Source: Pseudorhodobacter wandonensis
GTDB taxonomy: Bacteria; Pseudomonadota; Alphaproteobacteria; Rhodobacterales; Rhodobacteraceae
Length of the DNA: 55,190 nucleotides
Direction of reading: 5' to 3'
Assembly (NCBI RefSeq): GCF_001202035.1
Contig: NZ_LGHT01000020.1
Location: 1-55,190 of the forward strand
The notes under the pieces were generated by a model. That model was not told the origin of the DNA. It saw only the letters and a program-made list of their open reading frames with translations, and did no database searches. Positions 16,701-24,745 of the stretch are shown here, piece after piece. The position numbers were made by a program, and so were the translations under genes. How positions within the stretch are numbered: position 1 is the stretch's first letter; each line of letters begins with the position of its first letter.

Positions 16701-17861
16701 ATGACCAAACCCCAGCGCGCACCGGTATGGCTGAATGCAAACAGCGGTGATTTTGAGATGTTTAGCCAGATCGCCGGTCAACAGGCAGACCCGGCAGACA
16801 CCCCGCATGCCGTTGACATTGTTCGCAATATCCCGATCTATAACGGGCCTTTCGTCGACAAGGTGGCCAATGATACCATCGGCCGGCAGGCCCTAATGGA
16901 GGAATGGGCACATGTCTTTGCGCATGGCGCAGGCATCATTGTTATTCGCCAAGGCGTGCCGGATCATGCGGTAATTGACCGCGCCACCGTGGTTTTTGAC
17001 CAGATTATTGCCACCGAAAAGCTGGCGGCAAAAGGTGGAGGAGACCATTTCGCCAAACCCGGCGCGAATGATCGGATCTGGAACTCCCTAGAAAAGCATT
17101 GCCTGGCGGATCCGGTGAACTTCGCTGCCTATTTCAGCTCTCACAGTATCGCATTGGCGTCCGAGGCTTGGCTTGGCCCCGCCTATCAGATGACGGCGCA
17201 AGTCAACCGCGTCAATCCGGGGGGTGCGGCCCAGACGCCACATCGCGACTATCACCTTGGTTTTATGAGCGCAGACCGGATGGCACAGTTTCCCGCCCAT
17301 ATTCATGCCGTGTCGCCAACTCTGACGCTGCAAGGGGCGGTGGCCCATTGCGATATGCCGGTCGAAACCGGGCCAACGATGGTGCTGCCCTTTTCGCAGC
17401 AGTTCTTTGAGGGTTATCTTGCCTTTGCGCGCCCCGAGTTTCAGGCCTATTTTGCCGAAAATTATGTGCAGTTGCCGTTGAAAAAGGGGGATGTGGTTTT
17501 CTTCAATCCAGCCGTTATGCATGGCGCGGGCACCAACCATACCGCAGACAGATTTCGAATGGTAAACCTGTTGCAAGTCTCTTCGGCCTTTGGGCGCGCG
17601 ATGGAAACCGTCAACCGCACGGCCATGCTGCGCGCTCTTTATCCGGCATTGCAGGCAACGGCAGGCCTGAATATAGCAAATGTTATTGCGGCCTCGGCCG
17701 AAGGATACCCATTCCCCACCAATCTTGACAGCAACCCGCCAATCGGCGGCCTAGCCCCCAAAACCCAAGCCGATTACCTGCGTGATGCGCTAGCAAAGAA
17801 GCAAAGCGAGGCCGATTTTTTCGCTATCCTGACAGCGCTTGAGATCAAGAACCGATCATAA
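16701..17861 (+). CDS. PhyH-family Fe(II)/2-oxoglutarate dioxygenase
   Basis: This 386-residue protein has the double-stranded beta-helix iron site: HRDYH (His181, Asp183), a distal His in MHGAGTNH (His274), and a 2-oxoglutarate-binding Arg in DRFRMVN about ten residues further on. PhyH-family enzymes hydroxylate or oxidatively demethylate small substrates. A good ribosome-binding site (CGGAGGAAA) precedes the ATG at 16701. It is divergent from a LacI regulator and lies between the inositol and Moc-like blocks. A role on a cyclitol or methylated cyclitol is an inference from context; the substrate cannot be read. Confidence 0.85.
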   Translation: MTKPQRAPVWLNANSGDFEMFSQIAGQQADPADTPHAVDIVRNIPIYNGPFVDKVANDTIGRQALMEEWAHVFAHGAGIIVIRQGVPDHAVIDRATVVFDQIIATEKLAAKGGGDHFAKPGANDRIWNSLEKHCLADPVNFAAYFSSHSIALASEAWLGPAYQMTAQVNRVNPGGAAQTPHRDYHLGFMSADRMAQFPAHIHAVSPTLTLQGAVAHCDMPVETGPTMVLPFSQQFFEGYLAFARPEFQAYFAENYVQLPLKKGDVVFFNPAVMHGAGTNHTADRFRMVNLLQVSSAFGRAMETVNRTAMLRALYPALQATAGLNIANVIAASAEGYPFPTNLDSNPPIGGLAPKTQADYLRDALAKKQSEADFFAILTALEIKNRS

Positions 17862-17959
17862 TGCACGCCGCAGCAACGCGAAGGCAACCATCCGGCGGTC
17901 GACATATGCAAAGTCGCGCCGCCGGGCTGTGCTACCCCATCTTTTCCGTCGCATATCCA

Positions 17960-18440
17960 GCCGGACCTGCGAGAAAATCCCTGCACCTCGGCCAACGCCT
18001 TGTTTTCTTAGGTAGCCTTCTTGCAATGAAGCGGGATGTCATGTTTCACCACAACTTTTTGATAGTCAGTATGGTTTGAAATAACCACTAAGATATCGAT
18101 CGGCAGGACGCCGTTCCGCCAACGGCACAACAAGTCGTTCAAGCCCTGGCTAAAGCGCGATACCATTGTGACGACCTTCATTTTCGCCGCTTGGTCGTTG
18201 ATTGCCCATTTCACCACAAAATCGGAGGGAATTGGGCCAAATCCTTTCTCCACTTCCGCCTGGGTAAATTCGGCAGCTGCAATGCAACTGATTCAGATAC
18301 AAAACTTGCCCGACATCGGGTCATCGAATTGGGCGTTTTCGGCGATGCTGCCCCCCTTTGGTCGCCAGAAAGATCGCGATTGCAGCGACGCCCCCAATGC
18401 CCGACGTACAAAACCCAGTGAGCGCTAGGTTGGTTCTTTT
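17960..18440 (-). pseudogene. purU: Formyltetrahydrofolate deformylase, decayed
   Basis: PurU hydrolyses 10-formyl-THF to formate and THF. On the minus strand the family sequence is clear but broken. LTGFCTSGIGGVAAIAIFLA is the N-terminal ACT block. After a frameshift comes SIAENAQFDDPMSGKFCI, ended by a TGA. Then follow AINDQAAKMKVVTMVSRFSQ, LPIDILVVISNHTDYQKVV and HDIPLHCKKAT, with a TAA where Lys is expected, before ENKALAEVQ. The rest of the catalytic domain and the start are gone. It sits directly downstream of the PanB-like gene in the same direction, so it was probably the last gene of the demethylation operon, recycling the folate-bound one-carbon unit. Confidence 0.85.
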
Positions 18441-18471
18441 GGGCCCTTCTTGAGCCTTGAAGCCCCAGAAA

Positions 18472-19281
18472 TCAGATCCGAACCTTTTCCAAACCTTCAA
18501 TGAATGCAGCAAGTTCCGTGTCTGAAATGGCAATGGAATGGCCTGTTTCGGGATAGGCGCCCGTATCAACATCTTGTTTAAACTCTCGAAACGCCGCGAT
18601 GCGTTCGTATTGTAGGCGGTCAAACTCAGCCTGAAAATTGCGATAAGTCTTAGCGTGACGCGGTTTGTGCCCTGCCGTGCAGCCCAAAACATCTTCGGCA
18701 AACAAGTATTGAGCATCAGCGTATGGGCCGGCCCCCATCCCCAACAGCACAAGATTGGTGCGCTTGGAGATTTCAAGCGCCACACGGTCGGGAACGACTT
18801 CCAGCTCGGCCCCAAAACATCCAATCGCTTCAAGCTGTTCGATGTGCCGCATGACATCCAGCGCGCTTTGTGCTGTTTTGCCAACGGCCTTGAAACCGCC
18901 GGTCCATGTGGCCTTTGACGGGATCAGGCCAACATGGCTGACAACAGGAATCCCGTCGTCTGCCAAGGCCTTGATCGTCCCAAAGGATGACGCGCAATAC
19001 ACGCAATCTGCACCTGTCTGCATCGCAGCATGGGCGGCACGCTGATAATCCTCAAGTGTCACCAAAACCCCGTAAAGCAAACCTACCTGGACAAAACAGT
19101 CCCCCGCCGCCTCGCGCATTTCGGATGTCCAGACCGGAGCAATGATTGACAGCATGTCTATCCCTGCGGCAGCCGCAGCGGCAGCCTCATCCGGGGTTTC
19201 GACATAGAGCATCGTCAGTTGGCGTTTGCCCTTTTGCGCACGAATATCTGCAACCGTGGGTCGGTTGTTTTTCAGTCCCAT
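18472..19281 (-). CDS. PanB-like (ketopantoate hydroxymethyltransferase-family) protein
   Basis: This 269-residue protein is of the PEP/pyruvate-type TIM barrel PanB family, whose classical member transfers a hydroxymethyl group from 5,10-methylene-THF to 2-oxoisovalerate. Similarity is seen in IRAQKGKRQLTMLYVETPDE near the N-terminus, GIPVVSHVGLIPSKATWTGG and AIGCFGAELEVVPDRVA, followed by a C-terminal block unlike PanB. It has diverged in the substrate loops, so it is probably not a pantothenate enzyme; no panC is adjacent. Its place between the oxygenase genes and purU suggests handling of a C1 unit or another aldol-type reaction. Confidence 0.75.
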   Translation of the reverse strand: MGLKNNRPTVADIRAQKGKRQLTMLYVETPDEAAAAAAAGIDMLSIIAPVWTSEMREAAGDCFVQVGLLYGVLVTLEDYQRAAHAAMQTGADCVYCASSFGTIKALADDGIPVVSHVGLIPSKATWTGGFKAVGKTAQSALDVMRHIEQLEAIGCFGAELEVVPDRVALEISKRTNLVLLGMGAGPYADAQYLFAEDVLGCTAGHKPRHAKTYRNFQAEFDRLQYERIAAFREFKQDVDTGAYPETGHSIAISDTELAAFIEGLEKVRI

Positions 19282-19298
19282 AAGGGTTCCTCCGGCTG

Positions 19299-20507
19299 TC
19301 AGCTTACGGCGATGGGCCGAAGCATTTTTTTCAAATTGATGGCAGGATCGCCAAGCAGGGCGACATCAAGCGGCACCTCCGCTTCGATCAGTTTCTGCGC
19401 CAGTTTGATATCCTTGGCGACAGCATTTCCAATTCCCAAACCTGCCGCGCCAATAAGGCGGGCTTGTCCATCCAGATAGAAATGCAGTTCCGTCTCCGTA
19501 TCGGTTTTGCGGATTGCGCTGGCCTGTCCGACCGTATCACCAACAGCTTGCAAGCCCAGATCGTATTGATCAGACCAAAACCAAACCGGCCCACCAAATT
19601 GCAAACCGGCCCCTGCCATATTGCGCCCGGCAATGTCGCCCTGAGTTTGGGCATTCTGCCATGTTTCAAACCTGCGATACACAGCGTCTTTACACAGCAC
19701 GCTGGCACAATCGCCCGCCGCATATATATGCGGGTCCGTGCTGCGCAGCTGTCTGTCCACGCGGATGCCGTTCTCAACCGCCAAACCGGACGCCCGCCCC
19801 AGCTCGGTGTCTGGCACCACCCCAATCGCCGCGACCACAACATCTGACGGAATGGACCGACCATCGGCCAGTATAACTGCATTTTTGGTAACCTCGGCAA
19901 TTTGAACACTGCACAAGATATCAACGCCTTCAGCCAAATGCTGACCTGTGATCCGCGTAGCCAAAGCCTCGGGCACGTTGCGCCCCAACGGGCGCGGACC
20001 ATATTCCAACACAGTCACCCGCGCCCCCCGCCCGATAAGCACGGCGGCCAATTCCATCCCGATCAGGCCCGCACCGATTACCGTTATTTGCACGCCCGGC
20101 GCTGCCGCCCCGTAAATCCGCTGCGCGTCACCCAAACTGCGCAAAGACAGGGCACGATCGCCCCCGCTACAAGCCAATTTGCGCGGAACTGCACCGGTTG
20201 CCAAAAGCAGTTTGTCATAGTCCAGACCTGCACCATTTGACAAAACGACCCGCCGCCCGGCCCTATCAACAGAATGCACAGACACGCCCAGCAGCAAGTC
20301 AATCTTGCAGTCCTGCAACCGCTCGGGCGTACAGATCGGTTTTTCCGTGGCACCCAGTTCACCCGGCTTGGACAACGGCGGACGTTCATAGGGCATGCCG
20401 GGTTCCGCAGCAACAACCGTAATGGTGCCAGCATATCCCTGATCCCGCGCGGCAAAGGCGGCACGGATGCCGCAATCCCCGCCGCCCGCAATAACAATCC
20501 CGGCCAT
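19299..20507 (-). CDS. NAD(P)H ferredoxin reductase, MocF-like
   Basis: This 402-residue FAD/NAD-dependent pyridine nucleotide-disulphide-type reductase passes electrons to the Rieske ferredoxin encoded just upstream. It has an N-terminal FAD motif IAGGGDCGIRAA, PYERPPLSK, an NAD motif VIGAGLIGMELA near residue 142 and the second FAD motif IYAAGDCAS near residue 265. The usual GAG of the first motif is GGG here. The gene is one base downstream of mocE in the same operon. In rhizopine catabolism MocF performs this role for MocD/MocE. Confidence 0.88.
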   Translation of the reverse strand: MAGIVIAGGGDCGIRAAFAARDQGYAGTITVVAAEPGMPYERPPLSKPGELGATEKPICTPERLQDCKIDLLLGVSVHSVDRAGRRVVLSNGAGLDYDKLLLATGAVPRKLACSGGDRALSLRSLGDAQRIYGAAAPGVQITVIGAGLIGMELAAVLIGRGARVTVLEYGPRPLGRNVPEALATRITGQHLAEGVDILCSVQIAEVTKNAVILADGRSIPSDVVVAAIGVVPDTELGRASGLAVENGIRVDRQLRSTDPHIYAAGDCASVLCKDAVYRRFETWQNAQTQGDIAGRNMAGAGLQFGGPVWFWSDQYDLGLQAVGDTVGQASAIRKTDTETELHFYLDGQARLIGAAGLGIGNAVAKDIKLAQKLIEAEVPLDVALLGDPAINLKKMLRPIAVS

Positions 20508-20508
20508 T

Positions 20509-20820
20509 CTAAATCTCTATCAACACGCGGCCATCCGCGAGCTTGACCTGATATATCGCCAAATTCACGCAGACAGGCACACGCGTAGCCTCACCCGTGC
20601 GGTAATCAAACTGACCATTATGTTTCGGGCATTCAATCGTGTGATCCATCACCAACCCATCCGCCAGATGAACGTTTTCATGGGTGCAAAGACCATCGGT
20701 GCAAAAATACTGGTCATCAGGTGAACGATAAATCGCAAAGGTGCGGCCGGCATGATCGAAGCGGATCACGTCTTCCTCTTCGATGTCATCTGCCGCACAA
20801 GCATCAATCCAATTTGCCAT
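20509..20820 (-). CDS. mocE: Rieske [2Fe-2S] ferredoxin of MocE type
   Basis: This 103-residue soluble Rieske ferredoxin has the cluster ligands Cys45-x-His47 (LCTHEN) and Cys64-x2-His67 (ECPKHNG). It closely follows the MocE pattern (MANWIDACAADDIEEEDVIR, RTFAIYRSPDD). It should shuttle electrons from the reductase at 19299-20507 to the desaturase-fold oxygenase at 20833-21948. In Sinorhizobium, mocE belongs to the genes needed to remove the O-methyl group of the rhizopine 3-O-methyl-scyllo-inosamine. The three genes are tightly packed (gaps of 1 and 12 bases). Confidence 0.9.
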   Translation of the reverse strand: MANWIDACAADDIEEEDVIRFDHAGRTFAIYRSPDDQYFCTDGLCTHENVHLADGLVMDHTIECPKHNGQFDYRTGEATRVPVCVNLAIYQVKLADGRVLIEI

Positions 20821-20832
20821 GTCGTTCTCTCC

Positions 20833-21948
20833 TTACTCTGCCGGAACGGCTGAAATGGGGTGTGTCGAGGCAGTTGCAGTCTCGCCCAAGGCGGCCTCAT
20901 GCAAATCCTCTCGATAGGGCCGCGCGGTTGGCGGAAGATCGCGTTTCAGGAAATCATTGTGATAGGCCAGTTGTCGCCGCAGGACGGGCAAAACCTCGCG
21001 ATAAGCGTTCCAGATAGATGTGTTCGGCGCGGGCAAATCATGCCCGATCATCGCATGCAGTTTGGGCAGCTGATGATATGGAACCATCGGAAACATGTGA
21101 TGTTCGATGTGGTAATTCATGTTCCAATAGATGAAGCGACTGATCGGGTTCATGTAAACCGTGCGGCTATTAAGCCGATGATCAATTACATTTTCGGCCA
21201 GCCCAGCATGTTGCAAGACCCCTGTCATCACATGATGCCAAGCGCCATATAGGCGCGGCAACCCGATCACCATCAAAGGCAAAATCGATTGCATTGCCAC
21301 GGCCAAAGTAATAACTGCCGCGTAGATCACCACCCAGGTCCGCGCGACAGTGACAACCTTGGACTGTTCGCTTTCCGGGATGTAACTCGCCTCTTCAGGA
21401 TCTAGTTTGCCTGATGCGTTCAACAGCATCCTTTTCCACCCCTGCATCGCATCAATAAGGCCGAAAAGATTAAGGAATATGCGGAATAATGCTGGCGGGC
21501 GCATTGCCACGATTTCCGGGTCACGGCCCACAATGATCGTATCGGTGTGGTGGCGCGCGTGACTCCAACGCCAAGTCACCGGATTTCGCACCATACAAAA
21601 CGACGCAATTTGATACACCCAATCATTGTATTTTGCTGTGCGAAAGGGCGTTCCGTGGCCGCACTCATGCCAGCGGCTATCCATTGCCGACCCGTAGAGC
21701 ACTCCGTAAACAAGCCAGAATGGCGCAGACCACCAAGACGGCCAGAGGACCACGCCCAACCCCGCAAACAGGATCATCAACCCTAACAAGACAATCGTAT
21801 CGCGGATCGCGGGCTGATCTTCGCGCTTCATCAGTGCCTTCATCTCCTTGCGGGAAATGTCGCTGTGATACCAGTCTGCTGCAGCCAGCCCGTTTTCAAC
21901 AGCACGTGCTGCATCCGGCCCATTCATTGAATAATTGCGTTCAGTCAT
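20833..21948 (-). CDS. mocD: Fatty-acid-desaturase-fold membrane di-iron oxygenase, MocD-like
   Basis: This 371-residue membrane protein has the three His boxes of the FA_desaturase superfamily: HECGH (near residue 95), HARHH (near 130) and HIEHH (near 270). It has paired hydrophobic segments around TIVLLGLMILFAGLGVVLW and VVIYAAVITLAVAMQSILPL. The start at 21948 is preceded by GGAGGG; an upstream Met is not needed. Neighbouring ferredoxin and reductase genes make it an oxygenase component like MocD, which is implicated in rhizopine O-demethylation, rather than a lipid desaturase. Its promoter faces the LacI gene at 22085. Confidence 0.85.
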   Translation of the reverse strand: MTERNYSMNGPDAARAVENGLAAADWYHSDISRKEMKALMKREDQPAIRDTIVLLGLMILFAGLGVVLWPSWWSAPFWLVYGVLYGSAMDSRWHECGHGTPFRTAKYNDWVYQIASFCMVRNPVTWRWSHARHHTDTIIVGRDPEIVAMRPPALFRIFLNLFGLIDAMQGWKRMLLNASGKLDPEEASYIPESEQSKVVTVARTWVVIYAAVITLAVAMQSILPLMVIGLPRLYGAWHHVMTGVLQHAGLAENVIDHRLNSRTVYMNPISRFIYWNMNYHIEHHMFPMVPYHQLPKLHAMIGHDLPAPNTSIWNAYREVLPVLRRQLAYHNDFLKRDLPPTARPYREDLHEAALGETATASTHPISAVPAE

Positions 21949-22024
21949 CTGGAACCCTCCCCACTTGCAAATGCTGACTCTCAATATCATAATATTCAGG
22001 AATGGGCGCGTGATCCGCTTGCTT

Positions 22025-22067
22025 TTACATCAAAACACATCAGTATAAGACTTCACAAATGATGTAA
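22025..22067. promoter_or_regulatory. Candidate operators in divergent mocD / LacI promoter
   Basis: TTACATCA (22025-22032) and TGATGTAA (22060-22067) form a perfect 8-bp inverted repeat 27 bases apart, with another ACATCA at 22037. They lie between the start of mocD and the start of the LacI gene at 22085. The half-site differs by one base from TTTACGTCA before the inositol operon, mirroring the similarity of the two LacI proteins. Binding of this LacI is inferred. Confidence 0.55.
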
Positions 22068-22084
22068 TTCAATCAAGGCCCCCT

Positions 22085-23116
22085 ATGCCGCGCCGACCGA
22101 CGATCAAAGACCTTGCCTTGGCCGCAGGTGTAGGCGTTGCAACCGTTGATCGGGTGCTGAATGGCCGCCCCAATGTTAGCCTGGAAACGCTCGAAAAAGT
22201 GGCCGAAGCCGCCGAACGTATCGGCTATCCAACGCGCGTCTTGGCCGCCCGCAAGTTGGAGGCAGAAAGACCCCTCCTGCGGTTCGGGTTTGTTTTGCAC
22301 AAGGGACGACAGGCCTTTTACCAAAACTTCGCCCGCACGTTGAAACTGGCAGTCGAGCAGCGCACAGATATTAGGGGGCGCGCGACCATTCGCTTCGCCG
22401 CCTCGCAATCCCCTGATGATTTTGCCAAAGAACTTCGTGATGTTGCGCGGTCTTGCGATGTGATCGCTACGTCTGCGATCAATCACCCCAGCCTGTCAGA
22501 TCTGGTAACAGACCTCACCAAATCCGGCATCCCGATCTTTGCCGTTCTGAACGACTTTGCCCAAGGGGTCCGGCAGAATTACCTTGGGCTGAACAACGTC
22601 AAAGTCGGGCGCATGGCGGCATGGATGATAACCACGCAGGTTCGCGATCCGGGAAAGCTAGCCATCTTTGTCGGCGGCAATCGCTGGCACAGCCATCTTT
22701 TGCGCGAAACCGGCTTTCAAAGCTATATTCGAGAGTTTTCGCCTGATTTTCAAACCCTTGATACGGTCGTTAACTTGGAGACGCGACAAGTCACCTACGA
22801 GGCAACGCTCGACCTTTTAAACCGCCACCCAGATTTGCGCGGGATCTATGTCGCAGGAGGCGGGATGGAGGGGGCGATTGCCGCGCTGAGAGAAACCCGC
22901 CCACCGGGCAAGGTTTCACTTGTGGTGAATGAGCTGACCGAAGACAGCCGCAAAGCCTTGATCGACCGCTATGTCAGCATGGTTATTGCTACGCCCTTGC
23001 CCCAATTGTGCCGCGACCTCGTAGGTCTGATGATCACCGCCTCTCAGACTGGCCCCGACGCATCTGCCAGCCAGCACTTCCTCATGCCTGACATTTTTAT
23101 CTCTGAGTCCTTTTAG
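22085..23116 (+). CDS. LacI-family regulator, paralogue of the inositol regulator
   Basis: This 343-residue protein has a LacI HTH (RPTIKDLALAAGVGVATVDR, residues 4-23) and a sugar-binding-like sensor domain. Length and long stretches (FGFVLHKG...FYQNFA, LNDFAQGVRQNYLGLNNVKV, GKLAIFVGGNRWH, LETRQVTYEATLDLL) match the protein at 14446-15477, so the two are paralogues or one was copied from the other. It is divergent from the MocD/MocE/reductase operon and probably senses a related ligand, such as an O-methyl or amino inositol. It is convergent with the integrase gene. Confidence 0.9.
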   Translation: MPRRPTIKDLALAAGVGVATVDRVLNGRPNVSLETLEKVAEAAERIGYPTRVLAARKLEAERPLLRFGFVLHKGRQAFYQNFARTLKLAVEQRTDIRGRATIRFAASQSPDDFAKELRDVARSCDVIATSAINHPSLSDLVTDLTKSGIPIFAVLNDFAQGVRQNYLGLNNVKVGRMAAWMITTQVRDPGKLAIFVGGNRWHSHLLRETGFQSYIREFSPDFQTLDTVVNLETRQVTYEATLDLLNRHPDLRGIYVAGGGMEGAIAALRETRPPGKVSLVVNELTEDSRKALIDRYVSMVIATPLPQLCRDLVGLMITASQTGPDASASQHFLMPDIFISESF

Positions 23117-23173
23117 CAACTGTATCGTCAATAATCGTGAAGACTGAAAGCAACGGCAGTGCAATGCGCACGC

Positions 23174-24379
23174 TTATTGTTTTCCTGTCACGAACCGAGC
23201 CCAATCCTGCATCATAGACCGTCGCTGCTCGAGTTGGTCAGTACGGTGATACGCTGCTTCTGTTGCATTTTGTATAGAGTGAGCGAGGGCGCGTTCGGCC
23301 TGATCTTTGGAATACCCGTTTTCCGACGCCCAATCCCTAAAGCTTGACCGAAAGCCATGAGCCGTGGCCACCCTACCGGGGTGATCACTCGGAATTTTCT
23401 GATCACGAAGAAATTTTGTAATTGTCATATCGCTGATCGGGGTATTGCCATTTCTGGAAAATATCAATGTGCCAGATAGAACAACTTTTGACCTTGCCTG
23501 AATGATACCAAGTGACGCGTCATTTAGCGGTACGCGATGACGTATACCTGCCTTCATTCTAGTCGCAGGAATTGTCCAAATCCGATTCTCAAAATCAATT
23601 TCATCCCATGTTGCACCGCGCACCTCTCCTGACCGAGTGGCTGTCAAAATCAGAAACAACAGCGCCTGCCGACTGAGGCTCAGAGTCTTTGGTGTCAAAA
23701 TCACTTTTGCAACCTCTGGCAGATCCCGCCATGGCACTGCAGGAAAGTGTGCGACCCGCTCGCTTTTGGATTGCTGCTTTGGCAAAAGCGCATCTACAGC
23801 TGAAACAGGATTTGTCGACGCGAACTGATTGGCAATGCACCATGTCATTACACGCTCGCAGCGCTGTTTGACCCTACTTGCGGTTTCTTGTTTTTCGAGC
23901 CAGACTCCCCGAAGTACCTCCGCGAAATCTGCGGTGGTCAGCGCATTGACGGCCTTGTTTCCAATGTGCTGGAAAGCATAAGTTTCAAGTGTGCTGATCC
24001 ACTGTCTGCTGTGTTTCAGATTTTTGAAACCAGCTGCGATTCCTTCATAAGTACGATAAGCCGCAATTTCGAAAGTCGGAATTTCGCGTAAGCTAGTTTC
24101 GGTGGAACTCTCAGCATTTCGCTGTTCGATCGGATCAAGCTTCATGCTGATGAACTCGCGGGCTTGTAACGCCTTTTTTCGCGCATCAGCGAGCCCCATT
24201 TCAGGGTATGTGCCCAACCCCATGTCCCGACGCTTTCCTGATGTCGGGGATACAAATCGCAAAATGAATTTTCCAGTGCCACGCTTTGAACCTGCACGCA
24301 AATAGAGGCCCGATACACCTCCTACAGATATAGGTTTCTCGCCCGGATTTAGCTTGCGGGCCTTTGCATCAGTCAGCAT
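23174..24379 (-). CDS. Tyrosine recombinase / phage-type integrase with DUF4102 N-terminus
   Basis: This 401-residue integrase of the P4/prophage type has an N-terminal DUF4102 arm-binding domain (GEKPISVGGVSGLYLRAGSK), a SAM-like core-binding region around residues 120-200, and a catalytic domain. The catalytic domain carries the Arg in TATRSGEVRGATW, the box HGFRSSFRDWASE and the nucleophilic Tyr in AAYHRTDQ near the C-terminus. The start at 24379 (MLTDAKARKLNPGEK) is chosen by homology. The frame is intact. It marks one edge of a possible island; no tRNA gene is adjacent, but a tRNA-Ser-like 3' end lies 190 bases upstream. Confidence 0.92.
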   Translation of the reverse strand: MLTDAKARKLNPGEKPISVGGVSGLYLRAGSKRGTGKFILRFVSPTSGKRRDMGLGTYPEMGLADARKKALQAREFISMKLDPIEQRNAESSTETSLREIPTFEIAAYRTYEGIAAGFKNLKHSRQWISTLETYAFQHIGNKAVNALTTADFAEVLRGVWLEKQETASRVKQRCERVMTWCIANQFASTNPVSAVDALLPKQQSKSERVAHFPAVPWRDLPEVAKVILTPKTLSLSRQALLFLILTATRSGEVRGATWDEIDFENRIWTIPATRMKAGIRHRVPLNDASLGIIQARSKVVLSGTLIFSRNGNTPISDMTITKFLRDQKIPSDHPGRVATAHGFRSSFRDWASENGYSKDQAERALAHSIQNATEAAYHRTDQLEQRRSMMQDWARFVTGKQ

Positions 24380-24569
24380 TCGATTACCTCTTGGCAACGG
24401 CCAAACAGTTAGCCACAGACCCACACCTAGACCCACAAATTGCATGAGATAGATTGCAACAGGATGCATCGAATTGGTAGAGAAAATTTTATTTTACTTA
24501 ATAAAACAGCAGTTATAAGACTGTCCTGAGAGGCCTTGAAACAATTTGCATCATCAATATAGCGGACTG

Positions 24570-24580
24570 TCTCTCCGCCA
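24570..24580. other. Possible attachment-site remnant (tRNA-Ser 3'-end-like)
   Basis: TCTCTCCGCCA matches the usual 3' end of bacterial tRNA-Ser genes, a frequent target of P4-type integrases. It lies upstream of the integrase without the rest of a tRNA, as expected for one att copy of an island. The match is only 11 bases and the partner site is not in the window. Confidence 0.25.
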
Positions 24581-24745
24581 CACCTCATTAAATAATTCGA
24601 TAATTTTAGCAGATTTCAAATTTGCTCCACATAAAACCCCACAAAAAAACGCTGTAACCGTTGCCTCTATTGCTTTTGATTGCATGGAGTGACCTGGCTT
24701 TGTCAGGTTATTGACGCGCCTAGGCTGCGGGCATAGCCAGTTCTC

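Noticed and set aside
24541-24600. Complete tRNA-Ser gene
   Set aside because: Only the last 11 bases resemble a tRNA; no acceptor or anticodon arms can be folded.
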